Of a stretch of DNA of 64,000 bases, positions 20,528-32,439 are shown one piece after another. The stretch comes from Leptobrachium leishanense (taxonomy: Eukaryota; Chordata; Amphibia; Anura; Megophryidae). Numbering within the stretch: position 1 is the first letter of the stretch; every line of letters begins with the position of its first letter. Made by a program: the position numbers and the translations under genes. The stretch covers positions 8,556,001 through 8,620,000 of the forward strand of contig CM019066.1 of assembly GCA_009667805.1 (NCBI GenBank), given 5' to 3'. The notes below the pieces were generated by a model. It worked only from the letters and a program-made list of their open reading frames with translations, ran no database searches and had not been told where the DNA came from.

Positions 20528-22079
20528 TAGGGATGAGCTGTTCGGTTCGATCAGTTCGGAGTTCGATTCCAACTTTGGCCGTTCGCAAATTCGCGAACTT
20601 CGAACTTTTTGGCGTGTTCGGTTCGAGTTCGAAAATTTTTTTTTGGGAAAAAAGTATAAAAAATGCTTAAAAAATACTAAAAAATCTAGAAATAAAGAGA
20701 CTCTTTACTGCAGAATATTATAAGCAATAATGTGTACGTGCAAAGATTCTCACCTCTAAATGACCTGTGTTCTCAAACGGTGAACAACAGGTGTTTGTAG
20801 TCTGGTCTAATGAATTTGATACATTGTATGTTTGTAGACTATACTGAGGGTGTGGTGTCTGCTTCTGAGAAGTATTTCTCTACTAAATCTTCCTCTAATA
20901 TGCTGCATTTCACTGCTGTGTGCTCAGCTCATTTTTACTGCTTTCGCTCATCATGTTTAAACGCGATTTGAAGCCACATTTTCTTAAATAACCCAGACAT
21001 ATTAGATATCGTTCTTTCCGGCAGACTCCGCAGATTCATAATATATCATTTTAATATGTATACATCATGTCCTGGCTGTATATTATGACAAAAAATACAA
21101 TAAAAATGTAATTTTTAATCATCTGCAGTGTGTAAAGTGTTTTTTTCACGTGTTTGTGGTTATGTTTTCTATTGGGTGCGCTTGTACAAAAATTAGAAAT
21201 GGGGACTTGTTACAGTTTGTGGGGGGAATTACGTGATTTATAGCAAACGTACCCCATAGAAAAAGTAAAACATTAGTGCAGCATCATTGTTCACATTATA
21301 ATTGAAAGGTGAACAATATTGCTGCATTAATAAAAATAACACAAAAAAAAATACAGGATTTTTTTACTTTATACCTGGTCATGTTGGGTATCATTCGAAA
21401 GGCCATGCTCAGGCCTTTCGATTGACACCCTCCATGACCCGCTAGCTTCCTGGAGATATTGGGGTTCAAATGAACCCCTATCTCCACCAGGGGATTCAGG
21501 GCAACTAGAGGTTCCCCAGCTATCTGACGTCATCACACTATGCGTGAGGACATCAGGCAGTGAGGGGGGACCCGGGGTGGAGCCGCCATCCAAGATGGCG
21601 GCCCCCACCGGAGCTAGGCCGCACTTCGGCAGTGAAGGGGTTAAAAACATCTTTTTTTTTTTACTTTTTGTCCTGGTTTCCTGTCCCCCAGGGCACTACC
21701 CGGACCCGGACATTGTTTTTAAATATTTCTATACATCCTAGAAATCCACCACTTCACGGGCAGGTTATGGGGACCTCCTAGGCACGATATTTGAACGAAT
21801 TTTTCATTTTTATTTTTAACCCTTATTTCATGGAAAACTCACTGTCCCTTTAAAAACTTTTTAAAAACTTTTTGTCCTTGTTTCCTGTCCCCCAGGGCAC
21901 TACCCGGACCCCATACACCTTTTATGGCAAATATCTAGCATATATGTCCTCTTGGAGGGCAATCTAAAAATCGAATTTTTAGTCCCATTGACTTGTATTG
22001 AGTTCGAGTTCGAATTCGAACTTCTGAAAAGTTTGAGTTCGAATGCGAACCGAACTCGGGAGTGTTCGGCTCATCCCTA
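20528..22079. mobile_element. hAT non-autonomous composite (TAGGGATGAGC family), reverse orientation to Y
   Basis: Begins TAGGGATGAGCTGTTCGG and ends GTGTTCGGCTCATCCCTA. The left 380 bp (20528-20910) is the reverse complement of 12428-12844. The right arm (21645-22079) repeats the left arm of Y and X, including TAGGCACGATATTTGA and CCTCTTGGAGGGCA. Flanking octamers TTGCTAAT/TTGTCGAA match at only 4 of 8, so the duplication is decayed or edited. The interior is a piggyBac-like element. Confidence 0.75.
20911..21644. mobile_element. piggyBac-like element remnant inside a hAT copy
   Basis: The reverse-orientation relative of 11203-12423: it carries GCTTTCGCTCATCATG, TCCGGCAGACTCCGCAGATT and the AAATGGGGACTTGTTAC block. 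Its terminal bases near 20911 are deleted (about 21-24 nt absent compared with Y). The other end, GGCAGTGAAGGGG, is followed by TTAA (21641-21644). Hairpins persist, for example 21582-21590/21594-21602 (9 bp, loop CAA) and an AAAGGCC/GGCCTTT pair near 21400. Confidence 0.65.
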
Positions 22080-22745
22080 TTGTCGAATTGCCCTGCCATT
22101 CGGTGTTTCAATTCGGCAGGTTTATTCAGGCAAATCCCATAGGCTTCAATGTTAAAAATATTCCCCTTTTAATTCAATATCTAATAAACCATTTATTATA
22201 ATATTCTGCAGTAAAAAGTCTCTTTATTTTTAGATTTTTTTAGGATCTTTTCATAATTTTTTGGGATGTTTTTGCTCCGTCTTTTTTTAAATCATTTGTT
22301 CTTTTTTCTGTAACAGCCCTTTTTATTATCATTCATTGGACCTCATATGTAATTTTCAGACATTTTCGCTCAGTAGTTTCTTTGCAAACAACGTTTCACT
22401 TTTCAAACATTCAAGCGTACTGTTTTTTTTTTCCACTCCATTCGTCTGCGGTGTCGGGTTTTTCCGGCGGCTGCTCTACGCTGTGATTGGCTCCTGCTCG
22501 GGTTTCTGTCTTCGGCGGGTTAATCCAGATGGTTTTGCAGGTTTCGGTGTGCGCTCGCCCTAGTTTTGCAGTGAGTTTTTGTCGGGTTTGCGACGACTTT
22601 TCCCTACACTACGACGGCCCTGTGGTGCTTGCTGAATACACCGCAGGGTCGCCGAAATGGGATCGCCAAATTGCACCGAATTGAAGAGAACGAAAAGTCA
22701 TCGAACGTGCGGTGGCTTTTCGATTCTCTTTGAATAACCCTGTTA

Positions 22746-24122
22746 GTTTTTTTTATTTCTTACTTTATAAAGTAACTGCAGGGGAGAAGTGGATGATATT
22801 CATTTAGGGTTTTCATTATTAAACTTGCACATGCAGCAGGAAAAAATATGCAAATTTGATTGGAACACACGGCATCTTGAAATCAATAGCATCTGCACTC
22901 AGTTGCCCTGAGATATGAAACGTTTAAGGATTTATTTCTGCTTAGTTTAGACTTTTCTGTTTTGCGCAAAGCAGTTAAAGATTTGGTGCTGAATATTGAG
23001 CAGACGAATCTTTCAGTTATGTAGAGATAAAAATTGAAGCGATGAGAACTTTATTCAGCATTGCAGAATATGTCCGCATTTTATAAATGAATGATAGCAA
23101 TATGTAAGCGTAAAAAAGTTCAGAGATGAGAATTCTTCCAGTAAGATACATGACTTATCAATATAACACAACAATCTCTCTCTTCTCTGAGTATTTTGGA
23201 ATCCTAAATCGGTATTCCATCATTTCCTATATTTCAGCAGTCTAGAAGGGCACACGTCTAGAATCCAGCTCTAATATGAGAGTTTGTGAAAACCTCCGAA
23301 GTTGTCTAATACATCACTAAGATTCATTTTAAGCTTGAAGAGAAACTGAGAGATTCAGAATAATTTAGGAAAAGGTATTTTGGCTACAATTTAAAAAATC
23401 TAGACCTTGACAATAGTTTAAGTCAAAAAATTGTTGACGCCGAAGCAAAATTGGAATATATTTTTATTTATGTAGACGTGCGGCTAATCATTTTGAAAAG
23501 TTACAAAACCATGTTATGCAATTTGAACGTAAGGAAATAAAATACCCTTCTAAAAATGTCAAGTGTAAAGTCGATTTATTCGCTTGAGGAGATGTATTAA
23601 ACAAAATCAACAACACTGCCGAGTGCAGATTGAACTTTTATGTAAATATTTCACTTCATATTTGGAGCTTTGCTGTTTTGGAAAACCAATAGTCATTTAA
23701 CAGCAAAAATGTATGTGCGAAACAGATGTCAATAATATCATTAACAGATTCTAACAGCTATTTTGCTCACCTTTCCTTGATTTTCATCAGAAGTGGAGTC
23801 TGTATTTTTCCAGGCAGAACCACGTTTTTTTTACGCAGAGTATTTGAAAAATGTGCTACAGAACATGAAAAAAATCCATAAAAGTGATAATATATATTAA
23901 TATGTGTCGTGAATATGAAATAACTGCCATAAAATTGAATACATTACATAAATTAATGTATATTAGGAGCTTGAGCTTGCGTGATGTTTTATATCTTGCT
24001 TGTGCAGTGATTTGGCGCTCTATTATATTGTAGGTTTTTATATTTGTGTCAAAGAAGCATACTTTATTTTATAGTTTAAAAAAACATGACATTGTGCTCT
24101 CAAACCTGTCACTACATCAATA
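22746..24122. other. No gene or repeat recognised
   Basis: About 1.4 kb of AT-rich sequence with no terminal repeats, no tandem structure and no convincing reading frame. One of the longest apparently single-copy stretches in the window. Confidence 0.45.
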
Positions 24123-24124
24123 TA

Positions 24125-25735
24125 CAATGGTGTTCAAAATTATTCAACCCCCAATGCTGTAAAGGGTTTTAGGGAATTTAGTGTACATTTGTAATTGTAT
24201 TCAGAATGAAATCCTACAAGGACTTTTTAAAGAACCATATGCAACTAAAATGACATCAATTGGTTTTGTAATACAGTAGTAAATGTTTCTTTTGTGAATT
24301 CTTCATTGACACAATTATTCAACCCCTTAAAGACTACCACTCTGAAGAACAGAGGTTCATTCAAGTGTTTTCAATCAGATATTGAAAACACCTGTGGATG
24401 TCACGGAGCAGCAATAAAGCATAATAAGCACCAATTAGGCAGCTTTAAAATGACTGATACTCAGCTCCTTCTAGACATTTACTGGTGTGGTTACAAACAT
24501 GGTGAAGTCAAGAGAATGGTCCAGGAAGACAAGAGAAGAGGTGATTACTCTTCACAGGAAGGGCAATGGCTATAAGAAGATTGCAAAGATGTTAAACATA
24601 CCAAGAGAGACCATAGGAAGCATCATTCGCAAATTCAAGGCAAAGGGCACTGTTGAAACGCTACCTGGTCGTGGCAGAAAGAAGATGCTGACTTCGACTG
24701 CTGTGCGCTACCTGAAGCGTAGAGTGGAGAAAAGTCCCCGTGTGACTGCTGAGGAACTGAGAAAAGATTTGTCAGATGTGGGTACTGAAGTTTCAGCTCA
24801 GACAATACGGCGCACACTGCGTAATGAAGGCCTCCATGCCAGAACTCCCAGGCGCACCCCCTTGCTGTCTCCAAAGAATAAGAAGAGTCGACTGCAGTAT
24901 GCCAAAAGTCATGTGGACAAACCACAGAAGTTTTGGGATAGTGTTCTGTGGACTGATGAAACAAAATTAGAACTGTTTGGGCCCATGGATCAACGCTATG
25001 TTTGGAGGAGGAAGAACAAGGCCTATGAAGAAAAGAACACCTTGCCTACTGTGAAGCATGGTGGGGGGGTCAATCATGCTTTGGGGCTGTTTTGCTTCTG
25101 CAGGTACAGGGAAGCTTCAGCGTGTGCAAGGTACCATGAATTCTCTTCAGTACCAGGAGATATTGGATGACAATGTGCTGCAGTCCGTCACAAACCTGAG
25201 GCTTGGGAGACGTTGGACCTTTCAACAGGACAATGATCCCAAGCATACCTCCAAGTCCACTAGAGCATGGTTGCAGATTAAAGGCTGGAACATTTTGGAG
25301 TGGCCATCGCAGTCACCTGACTTAAATCTGATTGAGAACCTCTGGTGGGACTTAAAGAAAGCAGTTGCAGTGCGCAAGCCTAAGAATGTGACTGAACTGC
25401 AGGCTTTTGCCCATGACGAATGGGCGAAGATACCCGTAGATCGCTGCAAGACACTTGTGTCAAGCTATGCTTCACGTTTAAAAGCAGTTATAACTGTAAA
25501 AGGATGTTGTACTAAGTACTAAGATTGAATGTCACTTGGGGGTTGAATAAAACGGATAATGATGTGAGCACAGAAAAGACATTTGTGGTTATTTCATTAT
25601 AAATGTTATATTTGTCTGACCTACACGTGCCTCTTTGATTTAATTGTAAGCAAGATGACTGAATGATCAAAATCAATGTCAAACTGGCCAAAACACTCAA
25701 TTTCAGTGGGGGTTGAATAATTTTGAACACAACTG
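24125..25735 (+). mobile_element. Tc1-type DNA transposon, nearly intact
   Basis: A 1611-bp element between TA dinucleotides (24123-24124 and 25736-25737). Ends are CAATGGTGTTCAAAATTATT and, from the right, CAGTTGTGTTCAAAATTATT, each continuing TCAACCCCCA. An inner copy of the TTCAACCCCCA-type motif occurs near 25540, resembling the inner repeats of IR/DR-type Tc1 elements. It encodes a DD34E transposase (24499-25522). It lies between unassigned DNA and a (TG)n run and has no nested insertions. Confidence 0.9.
24499..25522 (+). pseudogene. Tc1 DD34E transposase with one frameshift
   Basis: Starts at ATG 24499 (MVKSREWSRK); an upstream in-frame GTG at 24487 is not needed. The N-terminal half has two helix-turn-helix segments (KKIAKMLNIPRETIGSIIRK, then ...EELRKDLSD...SAQTIRRTLR) separated by a GRGRKK basic patch, as expected for paired-like DNA binding. 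Catalytic residues: D of WTDETKLEL, D of QQDNDPKHTS, and E of PDLNLIENLWW, with exactly 34 residues between the last two. Frame breaks once, in the G-run at 25063-25069: seven Gs where six keep KHGGG in frame with the next segment. Without that base it is 340 codons plus stop, the normal Tc1 length. No stop codon otherwise. It moves its own element by cut-and-paste into TA. Confidence 0.9.
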
Positions 25736-25798
25736 TAGTGACAGCTGCTAACAAAAGCAAAACATACACAATACTGTATTGTATATGTGCTGCTGCTT

Positions 25799-25818
25799 TG
25801 TGTGTGTGTGTGTGTGTT
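25799..25818. repeat. (TG)n microsatellite
   Basis: About 20 bp of TG repeat just downstream of the Tc1 element. Confidence 0.85.
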
Positions 25819-25839
25819 TACAAGTGTGTACGTGCTAAA

Positions 25840-26108
25840 ACGGTGTAAAATCGGCTGATGAATGCCCTGACATTTGGATTTCAGCAGCAGATGCAGGGAA
25901 CCACGAGCTGCAGCTCAAACTGCCATAACTCCATGTGGCCACTAGATGGTGCCATCTTCTTCCCAAATAGGTTATTACAGTAAGGTATACACTGGGAATA
26001 TTCCCAAATATTTATTAATCTATAATTAATTAAAAATGATTTAAAAAAAACAAACAATGGTTCCTGACAATGGTTATTTGAAAAATAACTTGGTAGTGAA
26101 GGGGTTAA
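25840..26108. mobile_element. piggyBac-like MITE (TTAACCCCTTCACTACC family), 5' truncated
   Basis: Right end AACTTGGTAGTGAAGGGG followed by TTAA (26105-26108). Internal CACTAGATGGTGCCATCTTC and AAATAGGTTATTACAGTAAGG match the other copies. The left half is missing. Confidence 0.65.
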
Positions 26109-26248
26109 CAAGAATAGCCAAATAACGTGAACTGACTTGGGCTAAACTTGCAATTACAACGGTAACGTCATAGTGGTAAAATGTTACCACTAGCAGTATT
26201 TCACAGGTTACCGGTGCACTTAAAGAGTCTGTACTGCTTGTTCAATCA

Positions 26249-26681
26249 TTAACCCCTTTATTACCAAGATCAACTATACTCGGTCTGGAATGCACGTTCT
26301 GGTGCTGCCATAATGAATACAGTAGTTTCTGCTCAGGAGAAATGAAAACTTTTATTTATTGCAAACTTATTTTGTCTGGATTTCAGTTCCAGAAGGTGCC
26401 CCTTGAGTTTTAGTACCATGGGCATTTTTTAAAACCAACTGGGAATGTGTCTGGATGACATCTCCCTAGCTGATCCTGCATGGAGCCTGAAGACTGCAAT
26501 AACTCATTTTGGCCAGTAGATGGTGACATCAGCCTGCCAAATAGGTTATTACAGTATGTAATACATTGGAAAAATTCCCAAATATTTCTTACGGTATAAT
26601 TAATTAAAAATGATTTTCCAAAATATTGGTTCCTGTCCTGACCATTTATGTTTGAAAATGTCTTAGTAGTGAATGGGTTAA
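26249..26681. mobile_element. piggyBac-like MITE (TTAACCCCTTCACTACC family), full length
   Basis: TTAA at 26249-26252 and 26678-26681. Left end ACCCCTTTATTACCAAGATC, right end CTTAGTAGTGAATGGG. The interior carries GTAGATGGTGACATC and AAATAGGTTATTACAGTATG. 433 bp; no coding capacity. Confidence 0.7.
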
Positions 26682-27695
26682 GGGATCCCACCTGGACCCC
26701 TTTACCATTGGATGGCTGATAGCCTTAGTCTGGCCCTCTGAAAAATACTTTACATTTCTTAAATCACTTTACATAATGTCTACACATTTTGTTATAGAAC
26801 AGTCAACTTCAATTTGTCTTCCATCGTTAACAACCTGATGATTACAGTAACAAAACACTATTTTAAGATATAAAAAAGCACATTACATAAATTGACATGT
26901 ATGTGTTGCATGGAATATGCCTTATTATTATTAAATATCGGTTTATTGCTTCTTTACTCTGCTGCTGAAAAATTACTTTATGATAAATATATGTAAGTAT
27001 ACACTAGGAGATAACATCTGACCAAGAATCTAGATTAATTACCAATTATGCGAGCTGGCGGACTTACAGCGTAATGTTTCATAAATTCTGCATTAAGATT
27101 GCAGACCTCAGTTAAAGCCTTCCCTAAACAACCATAGAGCAATAAACATTACCCAGTTTTTAATGATATCTTTCATTAAATACTTATGCGTTCATGCACC
27201 GGCTATCAAAAACTGGGAATAGTGTGAACTTTCTGGGGTTTGAAATGGCCATTAAAAATTCACGTGACATTAATTTTTATGGCAAAGAGAAAATAGCTGA
27301 ATATAATGGGGAAAAAAAATGGACATTTCCATCTTGGTACATAATTTTGACAACCTTCCAAAAAAATAAAGTATAACGTAAAATATAAGAAAACTGTCAA
27401 TCTCCAAACATTGAGCAATTATATCAAAAGATTATGTTTATCCAGGTCTTATGAACGAATGCCGCGCCTAATATATGTATTCTATGCACTATATCTTATA
27501 CAGAAGTCTCCAGGCGGTAGCAGCAGAGTAATTCTGTGAAATGTGAACTTCAGTAACACAATATGGGACTGGTGCTTTCACTGGGAACAATAGTTATGGT
27601 ATTTGTCAATACAGGTTAGGTATCTGTTACTCGGAATTCTGGAAAACTCAGAACAACGGAATTTTCAGATTATTCTGGTTTTGAGTTTTACTTAC
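26682..27695. other. No gene seen
   Basis: AT-rich non-coding sequence. A short stretch near 27610-27680 (GTATCTGTTACTCGGAATTC...) loosely resembles the ends of Kolobok-type repeats, but no partner end was found. Confidence 0.4.
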
Positions 27696-28631
27696 TGTAA
27701 CGGTCACCCCCTATAGAGGGTGATGGGGGGACTTTAGGCTGCGTAGTTTAAAGCCTTTAGGGCAGGTTAGTAGCCTTCTGCATATAGCAGAATCCAGCAC
27801 ACACTTGCAGAACTCAGAAACAACAGAGATAGTGCAGAAGACAGACACAGGGGGAGTCCTGCACTGGGTATGATTTCAAATCTAATTCAGATTGCAGGGC
27901 TGAGAGTAGACAATGAATCATAGGAGTTCAACAAGAGGTTCTCAAATATACAGTCAGGTCCAGAAATATTGGGACATCGACACAATTCTAACATCTTTGG
28001 CTCTATACACCACCACAATGGAGTTGGAATGAAACAAACACAATGTGCTTTAACTGCAGACTGTCAGCCTTAATTTGAGGATATGTACATCCAACTCAGG
28101 TGAATGGTGTAGGAGTTACAGCAGTTTGCAGATGTGCCTCCCACTTGTTAAGGGACCAAAGGTAATGGGACAATTGGCTTCTCAGATGTTCCATGGCCAG
28201 GTGTGTGATATTCCCTTATTACCCCAATTACAATGTGCAGATAAAAGGCCCAGAGTTCATTTCAAGTGTGCTATTTGCATTTGGAATCTGTTGCTGTCAA
28301 CTCTCAAGATGAGATCCAAAGAGCTGTCACTATCAGTGAAGCAGGCCATCATTAGGCTGAAGAAACAAAACAAACCCATCAGAGAGATAGCAAGAACATT
28401 AGACGTGGCCAAAACAACTGTTTGGAACAGTCTCAAAAATAAGGAAAGCACCGGTAAGCTAGCAACATCAAAAGACCAGGGAGACCACGGAAAACAACTG
28501 TGGTGGATGAATGAAGAATTCTTTCCCTGGTGAAGAAAACACCCTTCACAACAGTTGGCTAGATCAAGAACACTCTCCAGGAGGTAGGTGTATGTGTGTC
28601 ATAGTCAACAATCAAGAGAAGACTTCACCAG

Positions 28632-29460
28632 TGTCACGTACCTCTCCTGGCCTCAGCAGCTCTTCCTGTGGCTGACTGGACTCCTGGTAATTCCTGGGCC
28701 CCAAGATCTGTCCATGCTGAGGAGACATTATAATTCTGGTCCTTCTCCTTCAATAACTAAGGTCTGAATGAAAAGCACACGCGCGCGAGCAGGCATCCTC
28801 CCATATAGCCATTACAGCTGCAACTCACCTGGAAGTCTGGACACGCTGATGCACGCCAGCTGGATCCAATCAACTCGTTATACCTGCCTATAAAAACTAC
28901 AAGCTGAGTAAGTCATTGCTCGTTTATTGCGGTTCACAACCTGAGCCTACCTGTGAAATCCTTACCTGAAACCTCCTACCTGTGGAATCCTTGCCTGAAG
29001 CCTCTTACCTGTGGAATCCTTGCCTGAAGCCTCTTACCTGTGAAATCCTTGCCTGAAGCCCCACCTGTTACCTGTTCCATTGAATACTTGCCAAATTTCT
29101 ATCTTGCTGAAGTACTACCTACACCAAGCTGTTGATCCTTGTCTCCTGGAAAATCTACTAGCAAGTATATTCTGATATTGATACCTGTTGCCGACCTTTG
29201 CCTGTTATTGATTACGCCTGATTGCCGCCTGCCTTTATGATCCTTTACTTCTGAACTAACCTTGCTGAGAGACTGTTTATTGCTATATATATATTAAATC
29301 GTGGTTGTGCTAAGAAATGTTCCAAGAGTTCTCTGTCTGAACATCACTCCTACTGAGCAAGAGAGGTCTGTGTATGCCATTCAGCTCTTTTTGCCACAGC
29401 TATACTGAAAGGGCCGCTACTTCTGCACAATTGGTTCCTCTGGAAAACTGGTACCTGACA
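28632..29460 (+). repeat. 5' LTR of the chromovirus
   Basis: TGTCACGTACC...GTACCTGACA. A TATA-type CCTATAAAAACTAC lies near 28888. Downstream is a four-fold tandem of 29-bp units built on TACCTGTGGAATCCTTGCCT (about 28949-29065). Differences from the 3' LTR: A5 versus A7 at the TATA box, G/A near 28954, one extra C near 29217, A/T near 29295 and one missing A near 29395. Confidence 0.93.
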
Positions 29461-29478
29461 GAATAAACGAGCCATCTC

Positions 29479-30476
29479 ATGGAACCAGCAGATATAGCAG
29501 AGGCCTTGAGCACCATCACAGATCAACTAGCAAGTCTTGCACAGACAGTCCAGGATCTGCAAAGGAACCAAGTCGCCATACAAACCACAAAGCCCAGTTA
29601 ACCACAAGACTAGCTGCCGCTACCCCTTTACCAGGAACTACAGCTATGATTAATACTCCTTCTTTCCACCAATAGCTGGATCAGCAGAACCATACGTTTC
29701 TCCACCTGAGAAGTTTAACGGGGACCGTTCCAGTTTCGTTGTTTTTCACTTCATGTACAATCATGTTCTCTCTCCAGCCTCTTACCTACTCTACCGATTT
29801 TGCACGCATTAACACAGTTATATCCTTGCTTACAGAAAAACCACAGTGCTGGGCTCATCACCTTATACATGTTAACAGTCCTATCCTATCTAACTGGAAT
29901 TCCTTTCTACAAGCTTTAGAAGAAATGTATGATGACCCCCACAGACTTGAAAGCGCAGCTCAAGCATTATCTAACCTAAAACAAGGAAGAAGAGACGTAG
30001 AAGACTACATTACTGAATTTAAACATCTAGCCTTGGATTCAGAATGGAATGAGCCTGCACTATTAGCACAGTTCAAGTCCGGCCTTGCTGAACACATAAA
30101 GGATGAACTGGCTAGAGCTGAAAAACCTACATCAATAGAATCGATGATGACCGTATGTACACAAGTTGATAGAAGATTCCGAGAAAGGAGAGCAGAAAGA
30201 GCTGCTACTTTTCATCCTCCAATACACAAGCGCCCACCTCAACTAGCTGTAATGCAGCCGACACCTTTGCCCGCCTTGCATACACCAGAAGAACCTATGC
30301 AAATAAATGTAATAAGAGGTCCTTTAACTGACAACGAGAGAGCACGAAGAAGATCACTGGGGCTCTGTATGTACTGTGGACGCTCGGGTCATCAATTAAG
30401 AGAGTGTCGAGAGAAACCAGAACACCGCAGAGGTAAGACCTCACCTCTGTTTTATGCCATGTCTATAAAAAATTAA
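29479..30476 (+). pseudogene. Gag polyprotein of the chromovirus, frame-broken
   Basis: An ATG at 29479, 18 bp after the LTR, opens a coiled-coil-like N-terminus (MEPADIAEALSTITDQLASL) that stops at 29599-29601. A frameshift near 29735 follows the PPEKFNGDRS segment. The rest is a clean 30-kDa-class frame to 30476 with the retrotransposon gag capsid domain (FARINTVISLLTEKPQCWAH, ...LESAAQALSNLKQGRRDVED) and a CCHC zinc knuckle CMYCGRSGHQLREC (C-x2-C-x4-H-x4-C). Gag forms the intracellular particle that packages the RNA. Confidence 0.88.
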
Positions 30477-30507
30477 TGGTTATATATCTACACACCTAAC
30501 CATCCCT

Positions 30508-30840
30508 GTGTCTCTCCAGTGGAAGGACGATCACGCCAACTTCAATGCGATGATTGATTCTGGCGCAAGCGGTTGTTTCATTGATCAAACTCTTGTAAGC
30601 ATTCTACGAATACCCTTTATAACTAAACAACATTCTGTGGCATTGCAATTACTAGACGGTAGCCCTTTAAAAACTGGTCCTATTACAAAAGAAACAATTT
30701 CTTTGTCTGTATCCATAGGTACCCAGCATAAAGAATCATTTTCTTTTGATATCGTGAGTTCTCCAGCTTTTCCGTTGATTTTTGGACTTCCTTGGTTAGA
30801 AAAAATAATCCGTACATCGATTGGGAAAGAGGTACGCTAA
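30508..30840 (+). pseudogene. Aspartic protease domain of the chromovirus
   Basis: AMIDSGASGCFIDQTL contains the DSG catalytic motif. The domain ends with the FGLPWLEK segment that normally leads into the reverse transcriptase linker. At the A-run around 30796-30803 the frame is lost (one A too few), producing an apparent stop at 30840 while pol continues in another frame from about 30795. The 31-bp gap after gag and the different frame suggest that pol is expressed by frameshift or readthrough, but indels here make that uncertain. Confidence 0.85.
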
Positions 30841-32293
30841 CGTTAAATCTACCAAAACAGAAAACCTCAACTGATATTCCATACAACACTTCTTTAACTG
30901 CTACAGCAGCTACCACCTTACCTGAAATTTATGAAGAATATTCTGATGTGTTCCAATCTACAGGAACAGACACCTTACCACCTCATAGGGTCTACGACTG
31001 CCCTATAGACTTATACCCTGGCTCCCCTATTCCGTTTGGACGAGTGTATCCTTTATCAGAACCCGAGCTCAAGGTGCTCAAAGAATACATCGATGAAAAT
31101 TTGATCAAAGGGTTCATACGACCCTCTACTTCTCCCGCAGGAGCTCCTATTTTTTTTGTGGGTAAGAAGGATGGAGGCCTGAGACCATGCATAGATTACC
31201 GGGCATTAAATAATATAATTAAGAATAAATATCCTCTCCTTTAATCACGGAGTTAATGGACAGACTAAGGATGCCAAATATTTCACCAAACTTGACCTCA
31301 AAGGAGCCTATAACCTTGTAAGAATTAAAAGCGGACATGAGTGGAAAACAGCTTTTCGTTCCCGCTACGGGCATTACGAGTACCTTGTGATGCCTTATGG
31401 CCTCTGTAATGCCCCTGCAACGTTTCAAAGGTTCTTAAATGATATTTTCCGTGAAATACTAGACGTTTACGTAATTATTTATCTAGACGATATACTAATA
31501 TTCTCATCTTCATTATCAGAACATCAAGACCATGTGACATCAGTACTTAAGAAACTAAGAGAGAACAAATTGTACGGTAAACTTGAAAAATGTATATTCA
31601 ACAGTCAAGCCATTGAATTCCTAGGGTTCATCATAACACCAGGTAACATCCAGATGGACAAGACCAAAACAAAAGCCATAGAAGAATGGCCTATCCCTGC
31701 TAATAGAAAAGGGGTACAATGTTTTCTTGGATTCTGCAACTTTTACCGTAAATTCATCCGCAATTTTTCTTCTATTGTCAAACCCCTAAACGAACTAACA
31801 CGTATCACTATCCCTTTTTCCTGGAACAGTCAGCACAGAAAGCTTTTGAAAAACTAAAAGAACACTTTGTTACAGCACCCATATTGTCTTTACCAGATCC
31901 ATCAACCCCGTATTCCATCGAAGTCGATGCCTCCAACTATGCGATAGGAGCAGTACTATCACAGAAGGTAGGCGATAAACAAATTTTACATCCCGTCGCC
32001 TCTACTTCTCCAGAACATTGACAGCACCAGAAAGAAACTACGATGTTGGTGATCGTGAACTTCTAGCTATAAAAATGTCATTGGAAGAATGGCGACATCT
32101 ATTGGAAGGTTCTGAATTTCCTATTACAATCTTCACAGATCATAAGAATCTAGAATATTCTGCAGAAAGCAAAACGCCTCAAACCAGACAAGCTAGATGG
32201 GCATTATTTTTTGTCGGTTCAATCTTCATATCACCCATAGACCAGGAAACAAAAATGGAAAGGCAGATGCCTTATCACGTATGAATTTTGTAC
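30795..32293 (+). pseudogene. Reverse transcriptase and RNase H of the chromovirus
   Basis: The RT fingers appear as [20 protein letters not shown] with [13 protein letters not shown], then a frameshift near 31224. Motif A is KLDLKGAYNL, followed by GLCNAPATFQRF. The catalytic YLDD is at 31480-31491. The connection region EFLGFIITPGN...FLGFCNFYRKFI ends at a frameshift near 31830. RNase H shows [32 protein letters not shown] and FTDHKNLEY, and finishes [16 protein letters not shown] after two more frame changes near 32165-32210. All catalytic landmarks are visible; only frame continuity is lost. Confidence 0.9.
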
Positions 32294-32439
32294 AGCTGCC
32301 AGACGAAGATGAATACATCCTTCCTAAATCCTGTTTTGTTACCAGAACCTCCTCCATCTGGGATACCATAAAATTATATTCAAATGATATTAAAGATACT
32401 ATATCTCATATTCCTTTACAGAAAAAGAACGGTTACGTA

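Larger units (their letters stand above)
20312..22742. mobile_element. Harbinger-like element (CAGGGTTATTC family), copy B, split by a hAT
   Basis: Starts CAGGGTTATTCAAAGAGATC and ends TCTCTTTGAATAACCCTG, flanked by TTA at 20309-20311 and 22743-22745. Outer segments 20312-20527 and 22080-22742 align in order with copy A at 2635-3538 (GGCAATTCGCC..., CTGTAACAGCCC, TTTTCGCTCAGTAGTTTC, ACACCGCAGGGTC). The 1.55-kb middle is a hAT copy with its own passenger. Confidence 0.8.

Noticed and set aside
24635..25449. Minus-strand frames across the Tc1 element
   Set aside because: They are antisense to a clear DD34E transposase.
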